A stretch of 64,000 nt of DNA, from positions 16,052,712 through 16,116,711 of the forward strand of contig NC_030679.2 in assembly GCF_000004195.4 (NCBI RefSeq). The letters run 5' to 3'. The DNA comes from Xenopus tropicalis (taxonomy: Eukaryota > Chordata > Amphibia > Anura > Pipidae). The notes beneath the pieces were generated by a model. The model was not told the origin of the DNA and did no database searches. It saw only the letters and a program-made list of their open reading frames with translations. Positions 1-11,880 of this stretch are shown here, in pieces. Numbering within the stretch: the stretch's first letter is position 1; every line of letters begins with the position of its first letter. A program made the position numbers and the translations under genes.

Positions 1-540
1 ACACTTTTTTTTTTTTTTTTTTTCTTTCTTTCTTTTCTTTTCTTTCTTTCTTTGCTTTCTTTGGCAGTCTTTTTTTTTTACTAAAACTTTATTTCTGATC
101 TTGCTCTATAATTATCTGATTTATTTGGTTGCATTTTAGTGTTTTTTTGGCATTTTCATAATTGATTTCTGTTTTTGAATTATTCTATTGCACTGTAACT
201 TTTTTATTGCTATTGGGTGCTGAATTTGCAGTGACGTTGGTGGATCCAGGGCTCTGACCACCGATTTCATTGCAATTATTGTTCTTCTGTTGGTTTAGGT
301 GGTTTTATTGGATTTTACTGATTTTATGGTGTTTTATCTTTGCATTGTTCTTTGTGTGTTTAGTGCCCCCAAAAAGGTTGCTTTTGCAGTGACATTGGTG
401 GATCCAGGGCTCTTACCGATTTCATTGCAACTATTGTTCTTTGATTGCTTTTAGTGGTTTTATTCCATTTTAACTTCATTTGATTTCAGTTGTTCTAGAA
501 AGGTCCAGAGGTGCTAAGATTGTTCTGGTAGTTTCTATTG
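1..540. repeat. T-rich repeat with a direct duplication
   Basis: Starts with a poly-T/CTTT microsatellite (5-63). Positions 224-286 and 383-445 are direct repeats of one another, sharing the core GTGGATCCAGGGCTCT. No coding potential. It probably belongs to the transposon that carries the neighbouring tandem array, but its left end lies outside the window. Confidence 0.5.
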
Positions 541-544
541 CCAA

Positions 545-792
545 GGGTTAGGCTGATGCCACACACGGCGTAGGGCTGATTTTTTCAGCAAGTGGAAAAA
601 CGCTTGCCGAAAATTCAGCCCTACGCTTGCTACTTGTGCCTGCACCCGAATGAATGGGATACGCTCGGGTGCAGGCACATGTAGCCGATATACGCATGAA
701 AACGCGAGACTTTGCATTCTCACGCGTTTTCATGCGTATATCGGCTACATGTGCCTGCACCCGAGCGTATTCCATTCATTCGGGTGCAGGCA
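545..792. mobile_element. Palindromic MITE, right end lost
   Basis: Begins with a TIR of the type AGGCTAATGCCACA, seen again at 22261 and 54698. Contains an inverted repeat with 70-bp arms (637-706 and 723-792), one mismatch and a 16-nt loop. The expected right TIR is absent: sequence passes straight into the tandem array through an A run. Probably hAT-derived, judged from repeated copies rather than a coding region. Short ORFs here are mirror images produced by the palindrome. Confidence 0.6.
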
Positions 793-800
793 AAAAAAAA

Positions 801-3800
801 GGGGTGCATAGAGTGCAGCCCCAATATTATGCATTTTCAGGTTTGGTGGCCATGTACTTATGCGCAACCAGACATAGGTATCGTTTTATTCAGGGGAACT
901 TGCAGATTGATGGTTAGTAAGTTTTTGGTAGTTGCCATGGAGATTTTGGGGAGAAATCTAGGTTTTTATCTGGTTTTTCCTTGATTTCTGACCAAAGCGC
1001 TGACTTCTGCAAGGGACTGCGGCCACAATTTTCCATGTAGAAAGAGAAGAATGGTGTCTCTGAATAGCTGAAGGTGTGCACTTTTCGTAAATATATAGAT
1101 TGTGGGGGTTATCTCACAGGTAGGGGGGGTTAACACTGAAAAACTGCAGGTAGTGCACATAGAGCGCAGCCCCCAAAATTTCAACTGAAATTGCCCTTAT
1201 GCATTGCCCCTGTTTTGGGGCATTTGGTGGCCACGTCTTTATGTGCACCCATACATATGGGGTATCGTTTTATTCAGGGGAACTTGCAAATTGAGGTTTA
1301 GTAAGTTTTTGGTAGTTGCCATGGAGATTTTGGGGAGAAATCTAGGTTTTTTATCTGGTTTTTCCTTGATTTCTGACCAAAGCGCTGACTTCTGCAAGGG
1401 ACTGGGGCCACAATTTTTCATGTAGAAAGAGGAGAGTGGCGTCTCTGAATAGCTGAAGGTGTGCACTTTTCAGAAATATATAGTTTGTGGGGGTTATTTC
1501 ACAGGTATGGGGGTGTTTAGACTAAATAACTGCAGATAGAGCACAGCCCCCCCTTATGCATTGCCCCGGTTTGGGGGCATTTGGTGGCCACGTCTTTATG
1601 TGTACCCATACATATGGGGTATCGTTTTATTCAGGGGAACTTGCAGATTGAGGTTTAGTAAGTTTTTGGTAGTTGCCATGGAGATTTTGGGGAGAAATCT
1701 AGGTTTTTATCTGGTTTTTCCTTGATTTCTGACCAAAATCTAGGGTTGTATCTGGTTTTTCCTTGATTTCTGACCAAAGCGCTGACTTCTGCAAGGGACT
1801 GCGGCCACAATTTTCCATGTAGAAAGAGAAGAGTGGTGTCTCTGAATAGCTGAAGGTGTGCACTTTTCGTAAATATATAGATTGTGGGGGTTATCTCACA
1901 GGTAGGCGTGGTTAACACTGAAAAACTGCAGGTAGTGCACATAGAGCGAAGCCCCCAAAATTTCAACTGAAATTGCCCTTATGCATTGCCCCTGTTTTGG
2001 GGCATTTGGTGGCCACGTCTTTACGTGCACCCATACATATGGGGTATCGTTTTATTCAGGGGAACTTGCAAAGTGAGGTTTAGTAAGTTTTTGGTAGTTG
2101 CCATGGAGATTTTGGGGAGAAATCTAGGTTTTTTTATCTGGTTTTTCCTTGATTTCTGACCAAAGCGCTGACTTCTGCAAGGGACTGCGGCCACAATTTT
2201 TCATGTAGAAAGAGGAGAGTGGCGTCTCTGAATAGCTGAAGGTGTGCACTTTTCAGAAATATATAGTTTGCGGGGGTTATTTCACAGGTATGGGGGTGTT
2301 TAGACTAAATAACTGCAGGTAGAGCACATAGAGCACAGCCCCCCCTTATGCATTGCCCCGGTTTGGGGGCATTTGGTGGCCACGTCTTTATGTGTACCCA
2401 TACATATGGGGTATCGTTTTATTCAGGGGAACTTGCAGATTGAGGTTTAGTAAGTTTTTGGTAGTTGCCATGGAGATTTTGGGGAGAAATCTAGGTTTGT
2501 ATCTGGTTTTTCCTTGATTTCTGACCAAAGCGCTGACTTCTGCAAGGCAATGCGGCCACAATTTTCCATGTAGAAAGAGGAGAGTGGCGTCTCTGAATAG
2601 CTGAAGGTGTGCACTTTTCAGAAATATATAGTTTGCGGGGGTTATTTCACAGGTATGGGGGTGTTTAGACTAAATAACTGCAGGTAGAGCACATAGAGCA
2701 CAGCCCCCCCTTATGCATTGCCCCTGTTTGGGGGCATTTGGTGGCCACGTCTTTATGTGTACCCATACATATGGGGTATCGTTTTATTCAGGGGAACTTG
2801 CAGATTGAGGTTTAGTAAGTTTTTGGTAGTTGCCATGGAGATTTTGGGGAGAAATCTAGGTTTTTATCTGGTTTTTCCTTGATTTCTGACCAAAATCTAG
2901 GGTTGTATCTGGTTTTTCCTTGATTTCTGACCAAAGCGCTGACTTCTGCAAGGCACTGCGGCCACAATTTTCCATGTAGAAAGAGGAGAGTGGCGTCTCT
3001 GAATAGCTGAAGGTGTGCACTTTTCGTAAATATATAGATTGTGGGGGTTATCTCACAGGTAGGCGTGGTTAACACTGAAAAACTGCAGGTAGTGCACATA
3101 GAGCGCAGCCCCCAAAATTTCAACTGAAATTGCCCTTATGCATTGCCCCTGTTTTGGGGCATTTGGTGGCCACGTCTTTACGTGCACCCATACATATGGG
3201 GTATCGTTTTATTCAGGGGAACTTGCAAATTGAGGTTTAGTAAGTTTTTGGTAGTTGCCATGGAGATTTTGGGGAGAAATCTAGGTTTTTTTATCTGGTT
3301 TTTCCTTGATTTCTGACCAAAGCGCTGACTTCTGCAAGGGACTGCGGCCACAATTTTTCATGTAGAAAGAGGAGAGTGGCGTCTCTGAATAGCTGAAGGT
3401 GTGCACTTTTCAGAAATATATAGTTTGCGGGGGTTATTTCACAGGTATGGGGGTGTTTAGACTAAATAACTGCAGGTAGAGCACATAGAGCACAGCCCCC
3501 CCTTATGCATTGCCCCGGTTTGGGGGCATTTGGTGGCCACGTCTTTATGTGTACCCATACATATGGGGTATCGTTTTATTCAGGGGAACTTGCAGATTGA
3601 GGTTTAGTAAGTTTTTGGTAGTTGCCATGGAGATTTTGGGGAGAAATCTAGGTTTGTATCTGGTTTTTCCTTGATTTCTGACCAAAGCGCTGACTTCTGC
3701 AAGGCACTGCGGCCACAATTTTCCATGTAGAAAGAGGAGAGTGGCGTCTCTGAATAGCTGAAGGTGTGCACTTTTCAGAAATATATAGTTTGCGGGGGTT

Positions 3801-5500
3801 ATTTCACAGGTATGGGGGTGTTTAGACTAAATAACTGCAGGTAGAGCACATAGAGCACAGCCCCCCCTTATGCATTGCCCCTGTTTGGGGGCATTTGGTG
3901 GCCACGTCTTTATGTGTACCCATACATATGGGGTATCGTTTTATTCAGGGGAACTTGCAGATTGAGGTTTAGTAAGTTTTTGGTAGTTGCCATGGAGATT
4001 TTGGGGAGAAATCTAGGTTTTTATCTGGTTTTTCCTTGATTTCTGACCAAAATCTAGGGTTGTATCTGGTTTTTCCTTGAATTCTGACCAAAGCGCTGAC
4101 TTCTGCAAGGCACTGCGGCCACAATTTTCCATGTAGAAAGAGGAGAGTGGCGTCTCTGAATAGCTGAAGGTGTGCACTTTTCAGAAATATATAGTTTGCG
4201 GGGGTTATTTCACAGGTATGGGGGTGTTTAGACTAAATAACTGCAGATAGAGCACAGCCCCCCCTTATGCATTGCCCCTGTTTGGGGGCATTTGGTGGCC
4301 ACGTCTTTATGTGTACCCATACATATGGGGTATCGTTTTATTCAGGGGAACTTGCAGATTGAGGTTTAGTAAGTTTTTGGTAGTTGCCATGGAGATTTTG
4401 GGGAGAAATCTAGGTTTTTATCTGGTTTTTCCTTGATTTCTGACCAAAGCGCTGACTTCTGCAAGGGACTGCGGCCACAATTGTCCATGTAGAAAGAGAA
4501 GAATGGTGTCTCTGAATAGCTGAAGGTGTGCACTTTTCGTAAATATATAGATTGTGGGGGTTATCTCACAGGTAGGGGGGGTTATCACTGAAAAACTGCA
4601 GGTAGTGCACATAGAGCGCAGCCTCCAAAATTTCAACTGAAATTGCCCTTATGCATTGCCCCTGTTTTGGGGCATTTGGTGGCCACGTCTTTATGTGCAC
4701 CCATACATATGGGGTATCGTTTTATTCAGGGGAACTTGCAGATTGATGGTTAGTAAGTTTTTGGTAGTTGCCATGGAGATTTTGGGGAGAAATCTAGGTT
4801 TGTATCTAGTTTTTCCTTGATTTCTGACCAAAGCGCTAACTTCTGCAAGGGACTGCGGCCACAATTTTCCATGTAGAAAGAGAAGAGTGGTGTCTCTGAA
4901 TAGCTGAAGGTGTGCACTTTTCGTAAATATATAGATTGTGGGGGTTATCTCACAGGTAGGGGGGGTTAACACTGAAAAACTGCAGGTAGTGCACATAGAG
5001 CGCAGCCCCCAAAATTTCAACTGAACTTGCCCTTATGCATTGCCCCTGTTTTGGGGCATTTGGTGGCCACCTCTTTATGTGCACCCATACATATGGGGTA
5101 TCGTTTTATTCAGGGGAACTTGCAGATCGATGTTTAGTAAGTTTTTGGTAGTTGCCATGGAGATTTTGGGGAGAAATCTAGGTTTTTTATCTGGTTTTTC
5201 CTTGATTTCTGACCAAAGCGCTTACTTCTGCAAGGGACTGCGGCCACAATTTTCCATGTAGAAAGAGAAGAGTGGTGTCTCTGAATAGCTGAAGGTGTGC
5301 ACTTTTCAGAAATATATAGTTTGTGGGGGTTATTTCACAGGTAGGGGGGGTTAACACTGAAAAACTGCAGGAAGTGCACATAGAGCGCAGCCCCCACATT
5401 TTTAGCTGTAATTGCCCTTGTGCATTGCCCCTGCTTTGGAGTGTTTGGTGCCCATGTCTTTATGTGCACCCATACATATGGGGCATCATTTTATTCAGGA
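801..5500. repeat. Tandem array, 357-425-bp monomers with higher-order structure
   Basis: The anchor GTTGCCATGGAGATTTTGGG recurs at 931, 1315, 1672, 2097, 2464, 2829, 3254, 3621, 3986, 4383, 4767 and 5151. The gaps 425-367-365 occur twice in succession, giving a 1157-bp higher-order repeat between 1672 and 3986; outer gaps are about 357-397. The 425-bp monomers carry an internal duplication of roughly 60 bp around GACCAAAATCTAGGG. The 60-110-codon ORFs on both strands recur with the monomer and are not genes. Confidence 0.9.
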
Positions 5501-6227
5501 GGAGTTTGTCTTTCAAATATGCCTTTGTTAGAAAATTTTTATGAGATTTTTTTTTGTCAAATCCACATTTGATCATGCGTCCAAGTTTACGTTTTAGAAA
5601 AAAAAAAAAATGTCATAAAAAGTTCCAAATTTCACAATGCACTGACAAAAGGTATTTGGCTTTTGAGTGAAAACTACATTGCACCTAGAAACCTGAAGGT
5701 CTGTAGTTTCTAAAGATACCAAACATGAGGGGATATTTTAGATTTACATATAAGTTATGCTGCATTAACTGTTACAAGCGCTTTTCTGCTTTGTTCTGGT
5801 GTGATATTGTACTAAGTATTGCTTTAGTTTGGGGGTTACTTCTGGACAGGAACTGTGGGGTACCACCACATATTTGGTATCGTTGGAATTGGGAGTATCA
5901 GGGCTTTTACAAACAATAAAAAAAAGTGAGTAAAATTAACTTTTCTATGGAAAAAAACCTCAAAATATACAGAAATTTTTCATAATTTTATTTTTTTTTT
6001 ACATATTTCACCCAAAATACACATCATATCTCTAGAAAAGTTATAAAATTTGGTATGTATGTTGAAGCCCAATTAGTGACGAAAAAAACGATATATAATT
6101 TCCCTAGTTTCGTGGAGGTTTTCCTACCAAAAAACATTGTTAAAGTGAATGAGTACAAAATGCTTAAAAAACGTCTGGCACTGGGGGGAACCGAAATGAC
6201 GAATTCGGCTGGCACTTAAAGGGTTAA
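5501..6227. mobile_element. Right end of a piggyBac-like DNA transposon (TTAA target)
   Basis: Unique AT-rich sequence following the array, ending in GGCACTTAAAGGG (6211-6223) directly before TTAA (6224-6227). Read inward this is TTAA-CCCTTTAAGTGCC, the TTAACCC start typical of piggyBac-type termini. No transposase is visible. The tandem array and the sequence to its left are probably internal to the same non-autonomous element, whose left TIR is outside the window. It appears to have landed in an L1, since L1 sequence begins at once on its right. Confidence 0.55.
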
Positions 6228-6970
6228 TATATCAAAGAAACAAAAGGAAACTTGAAAAAAAACTTTCTCCTTTCAGTGGAAACAGAACTCACTAACATAC
6301 CTAGGGACTAAACTGGGCAAAAACATTTACAATTACCGAAAATTCTTAAGCAAATACAAACACAATGGGAAAAATGGAAACCACTAAACATATCTTGGTT
6401 GGGCCAAATGTTCGCAGTAATTGTGTCACTACCTAAGTTACTCATTTAGAACCCTACCGATAACAATACCTAAAACCTTCCTTCAGCAAGCACAGAACAC
6501 CCTAGATACATGTATATGGGGAGGAAAGAGACCAAGAATTAAATGAAGGTACATGCAACAAGAATCACAAGGAGGGTTTGGAGTTCCCAGTATAGAAAAC
6601 TACTATGAAGCAGCAATACTAGAACAAATAGCCATGTGGAACCTCCCACTGACTCAAAAGCATTGGCTAAACATAGAACAGGAGCGATTATATCACTAAC
6701 ATTGAAACAATTGATGTGGATTCAATCACCCCTGCAAATAACAAAAAACAAAACTACAGTATGTACCATACAACAGTCACAGCACTGAAAATCTGGAACC
6801 AATTCAAAACTAAAAATCATATCCATACCTTCCTAGCAAAACTCACCTTCTTAAAACTCTGGAAACAATGATTCCTGATCTCTCTATCAGTAACTGTGAA
6901 TCACTAGGGATAAAAAATACAGTATATCACAACTATTCTCAGATAACATTCTGAGAACATACACAAGAGC
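6228..6970 (+). mobile_element. L1-clade LINE fragment, C-terminal part of ORF2
   Basis: Conceptual translation in shifting frames gives the L1 region after the RT core, including a WGGKRPRIK-like motif and a GGFGVPSIENYYEAA-like motif followed by ILEQIAMW. Many frameshifts and stops show it is dead. It continues at 7823 and again at 9422, so one L1 copy was split first by a Tc1 element and then by a CR1. Confidence 0.75.
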
Positions 6971-6972
6971 TA

Positions 6973-7822
<850 letters not shown>

Positions 7823-7830
<8 letters not shown>

Positions 7831-7999
7831 TCAATGGACCCAAGCAGCCAACACAGCATTTAAATACTCCAAATGCACCAATCATATAGTGAATCAAAGA
7901 AAAAATCTATACAAATGGTACAAGACACTTTCAGTACTTAACCAGATGTACCCGAACACCTCTGCAACCTGTTGGAGATGCAATAAAACAAAAGGCATA
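7823..7999 (+). mobile_element. L1 fragment, middle piece
   Basis: Translation includes KWYKTLSVLNQMYPNT and ATCWRCNKTKG, the L1 ORF2 C-terminal zinc-knuckle-like region. It joins in sense to the piece after the CR1, which starts with an HIWWECP motif, confirming that one L1 was interrupted at about 8000. Confidence 0.75.
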
Positions 8000-9421
8000 T
8001 CAATCAGCAGTAATCAGCATGGCTTTATGAAGGACAGGTCATGTCAGACCAATTTAATTGCTTTTTATGATGAGGTAAGTAAGAAGCTGGACAGTGGGGA
8101 TGCAGTAGATATAATCTATTTGGATTTTGCCAAAGCATTTGATACCGTTCCCCACAAACGACTGCTTTCTAAGCTAAGGTCTTTTGGTCTTAGTGAAGTC
8201 ATTTGCACATGGATAGAAAACTGGCTACAGGATCGGGTACAGAGGGTGGTTGTTAATGGTACATTCTCTACTTGGAATAAGGTCCTCAGTGGGGTCCCTC
8301 AGGGTTCTGTACTGGGTCCACTTTTGTTTAATTTGTTCATAAATGACTTAGGGGAGGGTATTATGAGTAATGTATCAGTGTTTGTAGATGACACAAAACT
8401 CTGCAGACCAGTCAATTCTATCCAGGATGTGACATCCCTGCAGCAGGATCTTGACCAACTGGCAATCTGGGCAGCTAAGTGGCAGATGAGATTTAATGTG
8501 GATAAATGTAAGGTCATGCACCTGGGATGTAAAAATATGCAAGCCCCGTATACCCTTAATGGGACTGCACTAGGCAAATCCATAATGGAGAAGGACCTTG
8601 GAGTCCTTGTAGATAATAAACTTGACTGTAGCAAGCAATGCCAGGCAGCAGCTGCAAGGGCAAACAAGGTTTTGAGCTGTATTAAAAGGGGTATAGATTC
8701 ACGGGAGGAGGGGGTTATTCTTCCCCTTTACAGAGCGCTGGTAAGGCCCCATCTAGAATATGCTGTTCAGTTTTGGTCTCCAGTGCTCAAACGGGACATT
8801 ATTGAGTTAGAGAGGGTCCAGAGAAGGGCAACTAAGCTGGTAAAGGGTATGGAAAGTCTCAGTTATGAAGAAAGACTGGCCAAGTTGGGTCTGTTTACAC
8901 TGGAGAAGAGACGCTTAAGAGGTGACATGATAACTATGTATAAATATATAAAGGGATCATATAATAACCTTTCTAATGTTTTATTTACCAGTAGGTCCTT
9001 CCAACGGACACGAGGGCACCCACTTCGTTTAGAAGAAGGGAGGTTCCATTTAAATATTCGGAAAGGATTTTTTACAGTGAGAGCTGTGAAGTTCTGGAAT
9101 TCCCTCCCCGAATCAGTCGTGCTGGCTGATACATTATATAGCTTTAAGAAGGGGCTGGATGGATTCTTAGCAAGTGAAGGAATACAGGGTTATGGGAGAT
9201 AGCTCTTAGTACTTGTTGATCCAGGGACTGGTCCGATTGCCATCTTGGAGTCAGGAAGGAATTTTTTCCCCTCTGCGGCAAATTAGAGAGGCTTCAGATG
9301 GGGTTTTTTGCCTTCCTCTGGATCAACTAGTAGTTAGGCAGGTTATATATAGGCATTATGGTTGAACTTGATGGACATACTGTATGTCTTTTTTCAACCC
9401 AACTTACTATGTTACTATGTA
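8000..9421 (+). mobile_element. CR1-clade LINE, 5'-truncated
   Basis: Contains an RT-bearing ORF and a CR1-type 3' UTR. The tail GTTGAACTTGATGGACATA followed by short ATGTTACT-type repeats (9405-9421) is the CR1 signature of terminal octamer repeats without poly-A. The 5' end is truncated inside the RT domain, as usual for LINEs. Inserted in sense into the L1. Confidence 0.9.
8005..9202 (+). pseudogene. CR1 ORF2 fragment (reverse transcriptase)
   Basis: About 400 uninterrupted codons. They begin within the RT at NQHGFMKDRSCQTNL and run through [34 protein letters not shown] and FVDDTKL (the catalytic box, normally FADD). The connecting region [14 protein letters not shown] and the C-terminal RTRGHPLRLEEGRFH to FWNSLPESVV follow. 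The annotated open frame starts upstream at 7889 only because L1 sequence is fused in frame. The endonuclease domain and RT N-terminus are missing, so it is not a functional retrotransposase, but the lack of stops suggests a fairly young insertion. Confidence 0.85.
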
Positions 9422-9955
9422 ATCCATATTTGGTGGGAATGTCCGACACTTGCTCCCTTCTGGAAGGAAGTTACGCAACTACTCTATGAAGCAACAGGAA
9501 TACCAATTTTGCTGACCGCACCCCTAACACTACTTAACCACGGATTACAAAATATACCTCCAGACCTAAGGAAAAAATGAGGATATGGTTCACCTTACAG
9601 ACTCTAATCTCACCTACGAAAGATACGCAATTACATATACTCTACCATCGACTAAAGAAATTACTACCCACCAAAAATGGCAAGCATGGAAAACCAAATT
9701 TCTTAAACACCAGTAGTGGATACAAGGACTGAAATAAACAATCAATAAGCAATAAATAACAATATGTACTGCCATGGAGAAGGAACCAACGGAAGTATCC
9801 AGGAATAAGTAGCCAGTAATCTTGGACAATTTTCTCCCCCCCCTTTACCCCCCCCCCACCAACACCTCCCTATGACTTACCTTTCTTTTCTTTTTCTCTC
9901 TAAACTTCTTCCTTCTCTCTGTCTTAACTGATTAATTATTAATAATAATAAATAA
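9422..9955 (+). mobile_element. L1 fragment, ORF2 end and 3' UTR
   Basis: Resumes the interrupted L1 with HIWWECPTLAPFWKEV, then a degenerate ORF2 C-terminus with stops, a pyrimidine-rich 3' UTR with long C runs (9836-9860) and an AATAATAATAAATAAA-type tail near 9940-9955. Confidence 0.7.
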
Positions 9956-11056
9956 ACTCTTTGACAGATTAAAAGAAGCCATGGTTTTCTCCAAACTTGA
10001 TCTTCGAGGTGCTTAAAATCTGATCCGCATCCATCAAGGGGAGTGAGTGGAAAACTGCATTCAATACCCCTGATGGCCACTACGAGTTATCTAGTCATGC
10101 CCTTTGGGCTGTGCAATCCCCCCATCTTACTTCCAAGACTTCATAAATGACATTTTTTGTGATATTTTGCAATTGTGTGTTGTAATATACCTTGACGACC
10201 TCCTGGTGTTTTACTTCTCCTTGTCTCAACATATTTACAACTTCTCAGAAAAAATTATATTTATGCAAAACTGAAAAAATGTGAGTTTCATAAGTCTAAG
10301 ATCTCCTTCCTAGGGTATATCGTCTCTTCTTACGGTTTTGAGGTGGATCCTGCCAAGGTTTCTGCGGTTACCGAATGGCCTACTCCTGTAGGTCTGAAGG
10401 CCATACGTTTCCTTGGCTTTCCCAGTTTTTACAGAAAGTTCATTAAAGGTTTTTCCCAAATCATGGCACCCATCACGGCCCTCAATCATAAAGACTCTAA
10501 GTCACTCTGGTATCCTGAGGTCCAAAAAGCTTTTGAATCTCTTTTGAAGTCAGCCTTTGCCTCTGCTCCAGTTCTGATCCATTCAGATACTTTACTTTCC
10601 ATTTACCTTGGAAGTTGACACCTCTGATATGGGGGTAGGAGCTATCTTATCCCAGCGAATTGATTTCCAAGGTCCCCTTCATCCCTTGTCTGTTTCTCCT
10701 GAAAATTGTCTCCTGTTGAGAAAAATTATTATATTGACAATCGAGAGCAAATGGCCACATAAAGTAGGCTTTGGAAGAATGGCGTCATCTACTAGAGGGA
10801 GATTTAGAGCCTGTTGCAATTCTTAGCAACTATAAGACCCTGGAGTACATTTCTTCTGCTGAATCCTCGACAAGCTAAATGGTCATTATTTTTCTCTAGG
10901 TTCAAAAGGACGGCGGTGAATACCAGGGTTGGCAGGGCTCTCCTGCTTCACCTAAGAGGTTACTCCTGGCAGTTACAGGCTCCTCTACATTACAGTAACA
11001 CACGCCAAAAGTGGGAGATATATTGGACCCCTTGGTCAGATACAATGGAAGAGGGA
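9956..11056 (+). pseudogene. Ty3/gypsy retrotransposon pol fragment (RT-RNase H)
   Basis: Conceptual translation starts in the RT at MVFSKLDLRGA and continues through FGLCNPP and the catalytic VVIYLDDLLVF. The connection domain FLGFPSFYRKFIKGFSQI and an RNase H beginning with VDTSDMGVGAILSQ follow, ending near [15 protein letters not shown]. At least three frameshifts (about 10080, 10250 and 10615) and internal stops disrupt it. No protease, integrase or flanking LTR pair is evident. It begins directly after the L1 tail, so the join is a rearrangement or a truncated insertion. Confidence 0.8.
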
Positions 11057-11079
11057 AAACCATTGTGACTGAAAATCTC

Positions 11080-11275
11080 TTTATTATTATTGTTATTATT
11101 TATTATTATTAGTAACATTTATTTATAAAGTGCCAACATATTCTGCAGCACTGTACAATAAGTGGGTTTCATACATTGGACGTACAGAGTAACATATAAT
11201 GCAATCAATAACAGATACAAGAGGCGAAGAGAGCCCTGCCCAAAAGACCTTACAATAACATGGTACCAAAGGGAT
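11080..11275 (-). repeat. TTA microsatellite plus L2 LINE 3' end
   Basis: A (TTA)n tract (11081-11113) leads into AACATTTATTTATAAAGTGC and CAGCACTGTACAATAAGTGG. The same sequence occurs at 56405-56540, where it is attached to L2 coding sequence. This is therefore a severely 5'-truncated L2 in minus orientation. Confidence 0.7.
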
Positions 11276-11635
11276 CAGTGTAAGGCAAGGTCAGAGTTGA
11301 GCAAAGGGTCAGTGGCAGGCAGCAAAGATTCATAAGTCAGAGGCAGGCAAGTCCAGCAATCTGAAATAAGGTTTTAGCAAAGTTAGTGAACTACTGAACC
11401 AGCTTAGGCACTAAAACAAAGAAGGACGTGCTATTTATTTTGAATTTCATGCCAAAGTGACATCAGCATATCCGCATGTGCATACATGCCGTGTCAGAAT
11501 GCGTGCCAAAGCAGGAGAGCCTAGAGGTAGAAATGCACGCCGGTCTCAAGGTGCTCCTTACACTCGGGAGGCTTTGGAGTTATGTTGTCATTCTTTCAAT
11601 AAAATGTTTTGGATATGTGTCTATGTTTAAATTTT
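11276..11635. other. Possible degenerate LTR; no gene
   Basis: No ORF of interest. The GGCAGGCAGCAAAGA-like text and CACTCGGGAGGC suggest a decayed gypsy-type LTR in this orientation, but no paired LTR or target duplication could be identified. Confidence 0.3.
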
Positions 11636-11880
11636 TTTAAGTAGTAATGTGCGGGTCAGGAAAAACTCAACCTGCACCAGACCAAAACCCGCAAAATGTT
11701 GCCATTGTAGGACCTGCACCCAACCCATACCTGTGTCTTTCTGGTCTGTACACAACTTCTGCGTGTGCCAAGACAGGGAAAGTTCAGGAGCAGTCTGACC
11801 TGAAACCAACCTGAATCTACAATGGTCACCCATATTTTAACCCTAACCTGTCTGACCTATGGGTAAACCCTATTTTAAGG
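11636..11880. repeat. Dispersed GGGTC-rich repeat (MITE-like)
   Basis: GTGCGGGTCAGG near the left and CTGACCTATGGGTAAACCC near the right form an approximate inverted pair, and the interior repeats CCTGCACC/ACCCGC motifs. Looks like a decayed non-autonomous DNA element. Confidence 0.35.

Noticed and set aside
1655..3123. Recurring 103-codon minus ORFs (1655-1966 and 2812-3123) with identical starts
   Set aside because: They lie in identical positions of the tandem monomers and vary by frameshift between units; they are translations of satellite DNA.
801..5500. CRISPR-like array
   Set aside because: Repeats are contiguous 360-425-bp units without spacers in a eukaryotic genome; this is satellite DNA.
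7889..8004. N-terminus of the 437-codon ORF 7889-9202 as a real gene start
   Set aside because: The first 35 or so codons are L1 ORF2 sequence that happens to be in frame with the CR1 insertion.
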